Shown: one piece after another, positions 13,584-14,187 of the stretch | Layout: each line of letters begins with the position of its first letter | Position numbering within the stretch: the stretch's first letter is position 1 | DNA from: Aquifex aeolicus | GTDB lineage: Bacteria; Aquificota; Aquificia; Aquificales; Aquificaceae | Length of the DNA stretch: 14,187 nt | Direction: 5' to 3' | Assembly: GCA_011375045.1 (NCBI GenBank) | Contig: DRNB01000112.1 | Span: forward strand, 1-14,187 | Made by a program: the position numbers and the translations under genes | Notes under the pieces: model-generated | Told to the model about the DNA's origin: nothing | Databases searched by the model: none | What the model saw: the letters and a program-made list of their open reading frames with translations, nothing else

Positions 13584-14187
13584 GGTTCCTGCTGGGACTG
13601 CTCCTTTTTACAGCTGTGTGGGCTAAGATCGTCTGGCCCCCTCCCCCCGAGAAGGCGCGAGTGGAGCTTCTCATGACGGTGGAACGTCCCGAAGATCTGG
13701 GAATAGAAAAGAGCCTGTGGGAGAAGCTCAAGGACTTTGTCTTCGGCAAGAAAAGGGAAACGAGGCTTCTCAAGCCGGCGGGCGTTTACGCAGATGAAAA
13801 GATCTTCGTCGTTGCCGATCAGGGTCTCGGAGCTGTCCTTATCTTCGACCTTGTGAAGAAGAAGGTCCACACGGCGGACGGTTTCCCCTCCCCCGTGGAC
13901 GTGGATGCGGATCCCGACGGAAGGATCTACGTGAGCGACTCCGTCCTCGGGAAGGTGTTTGTGCTCTCTAAGGAAGGTAAGCGCACGGGATCTGTGGGGG
14001 ACGGTATCCTCATCAGACCAACGGGGCTGGCTGTAGACAGAAAAAGAAAGAGGCTCTACGTTACCGATACGCTCGGTGGAAAGATCTTCATCTTCGATCT
14101 GAAGGGAAAGAAGATCGGGAGTATAGAGGGTGGCTTCAACAGACCCACCTATCTGAACCTCGACGGGGAGGGAAACCTTTACATATC
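13580..14187 (+). CDS. Second NHL-repeat beta-propeller protein, secreted (3' end outside window)
   Basis: The ATG at 13580 overlaps the previous stop (ATGA) and opens a frame that stays open to the window end, 202 codons. The N terminus MRFLLGLLLFTAVWA is a short Sec signal peptide with cleavage expected after Ala15. There is no lipobox, so unlike the upstream paralogue this one should be soluble in the periplasm or outside. The mature protein begins KIVWPPPPEKARV (16-28), nearly the same motif as in the lipoprotein at 10326, followed by a Trp/Lys-rich linker. Three full NHL repeats and the start of a fourth are visible (KPAGVYADE, SPVDVDADP, RPTGLAVDR, RPTYLNLDG), each ending in a FIFDL-like strand. 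The lipoprotein paralogue has six, so about two more are expected beyond the window. Translation is probably coupled to the lipoprotein gene by the overlap. Confidence 0.88.
   Translation, partial: MRFLLGLLLFTAVWAKIVWPPPPEKARVELLMTVERPEDLGIEKSLWEKLKDFVFGKKRETRLLKPAGVYADEKIFVVADQGLGAVLIFDLVKKKVHTADGFPSPVDVDADPDGRIYVSDSVLGKVFVLSKEGKRTGSVGDGILIRPTGLAVDRKRKRLYVTDTLGGKIFIFDLKGKKIGSIEGGFNRPTYLNLDGEGNLYI

Noticed and set aside
1..14187. CRISPR array, tRNA/rRNA, insertion sequence or attachment site
   Set aside because: No regular direct repeats, cloverleaf or rRNA-like stretch, transposase, or flanking inverted repeats were seen on reading. The window is nearly all protein-coding.

Overview
The window is a moderately GC-rich stretch of a thermophile-like bacterial genome. 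Arg codons are mostly AGG/AGA, ATA is a frequent Ile codon, genes are packed tightly with strong AGGAGG-type ribosome binding sites, and the only two intergenic gaps are under 190 bp. Together with a NarGHJI-NarK nitrate respiration operon and c-type cytochromes, this suggests a chemolithotrophic member of the Aquificota (Hydrogenivirga/Hydrogenobacter-like). That assignment is inference from style and gene content, not from a marker gene.

Region 1 (1-6536, + strand) is a nitrate respiration operon: narG (5' end cut off by the window), narH, narJ, narI and narK, joined by overlaps or gaps of a few bases. NarG (Mo-bisMGD catalytic subunit), NarH (four Fe-S clusters) and NarI (dihaem quinol oxidase) form the membrane-bound nitrate reductase. 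NarJ is its maturation chaperone and NarK the nitrate/nitrite transporter. All NarH cluster cysteines and the four NarI haem-ligand histidines are present. NarK has an extra C-terminal membrane helix behind a charged linker.

Region 2 (6537-6710) is a convergent intergenic gap with two hairpins. The second is flanked by A-tract and T-tract, so it should terminate transcription from both sides.

Region 3 (6711-9323, - strand) is a membrane-anchored c-di-GMP enzyme. It has a periplasmic sensor domain with a CXXCH haem motif, a HAMP-like linker, and GGDEF and EAL domains that both keep their catalytic residues. It starts divergently from the next cluster across a 183-bp AT-rich region.

Region 4 (9507 to the window end, + strand) is a compact export-targeted cluster: a tetrahaem c-type cytochrome, a six-bladed NHL-propeller lipoprotein, a large outer-membrane beta-barrel protein, a small lipoprotein whose start overlaps the barrel gene by 62 bp, and a second NHL-propeller protein that runs off the window end. 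The two NHL proteins share a WPPPPEK motif just after the signal peptide. Cytochrome, barrel and surface or periplasmic propellers together resemble an outer-membrane electron conduit or extracellular cytochrome assembly locus. This is the most interesting part of the window. Its function is inferred, and placing it beside a haem-sensing c-di-GMP enzyme and nitrate reductase suggests, but does not prove, redox-regulated electron exchange at the cell surface.
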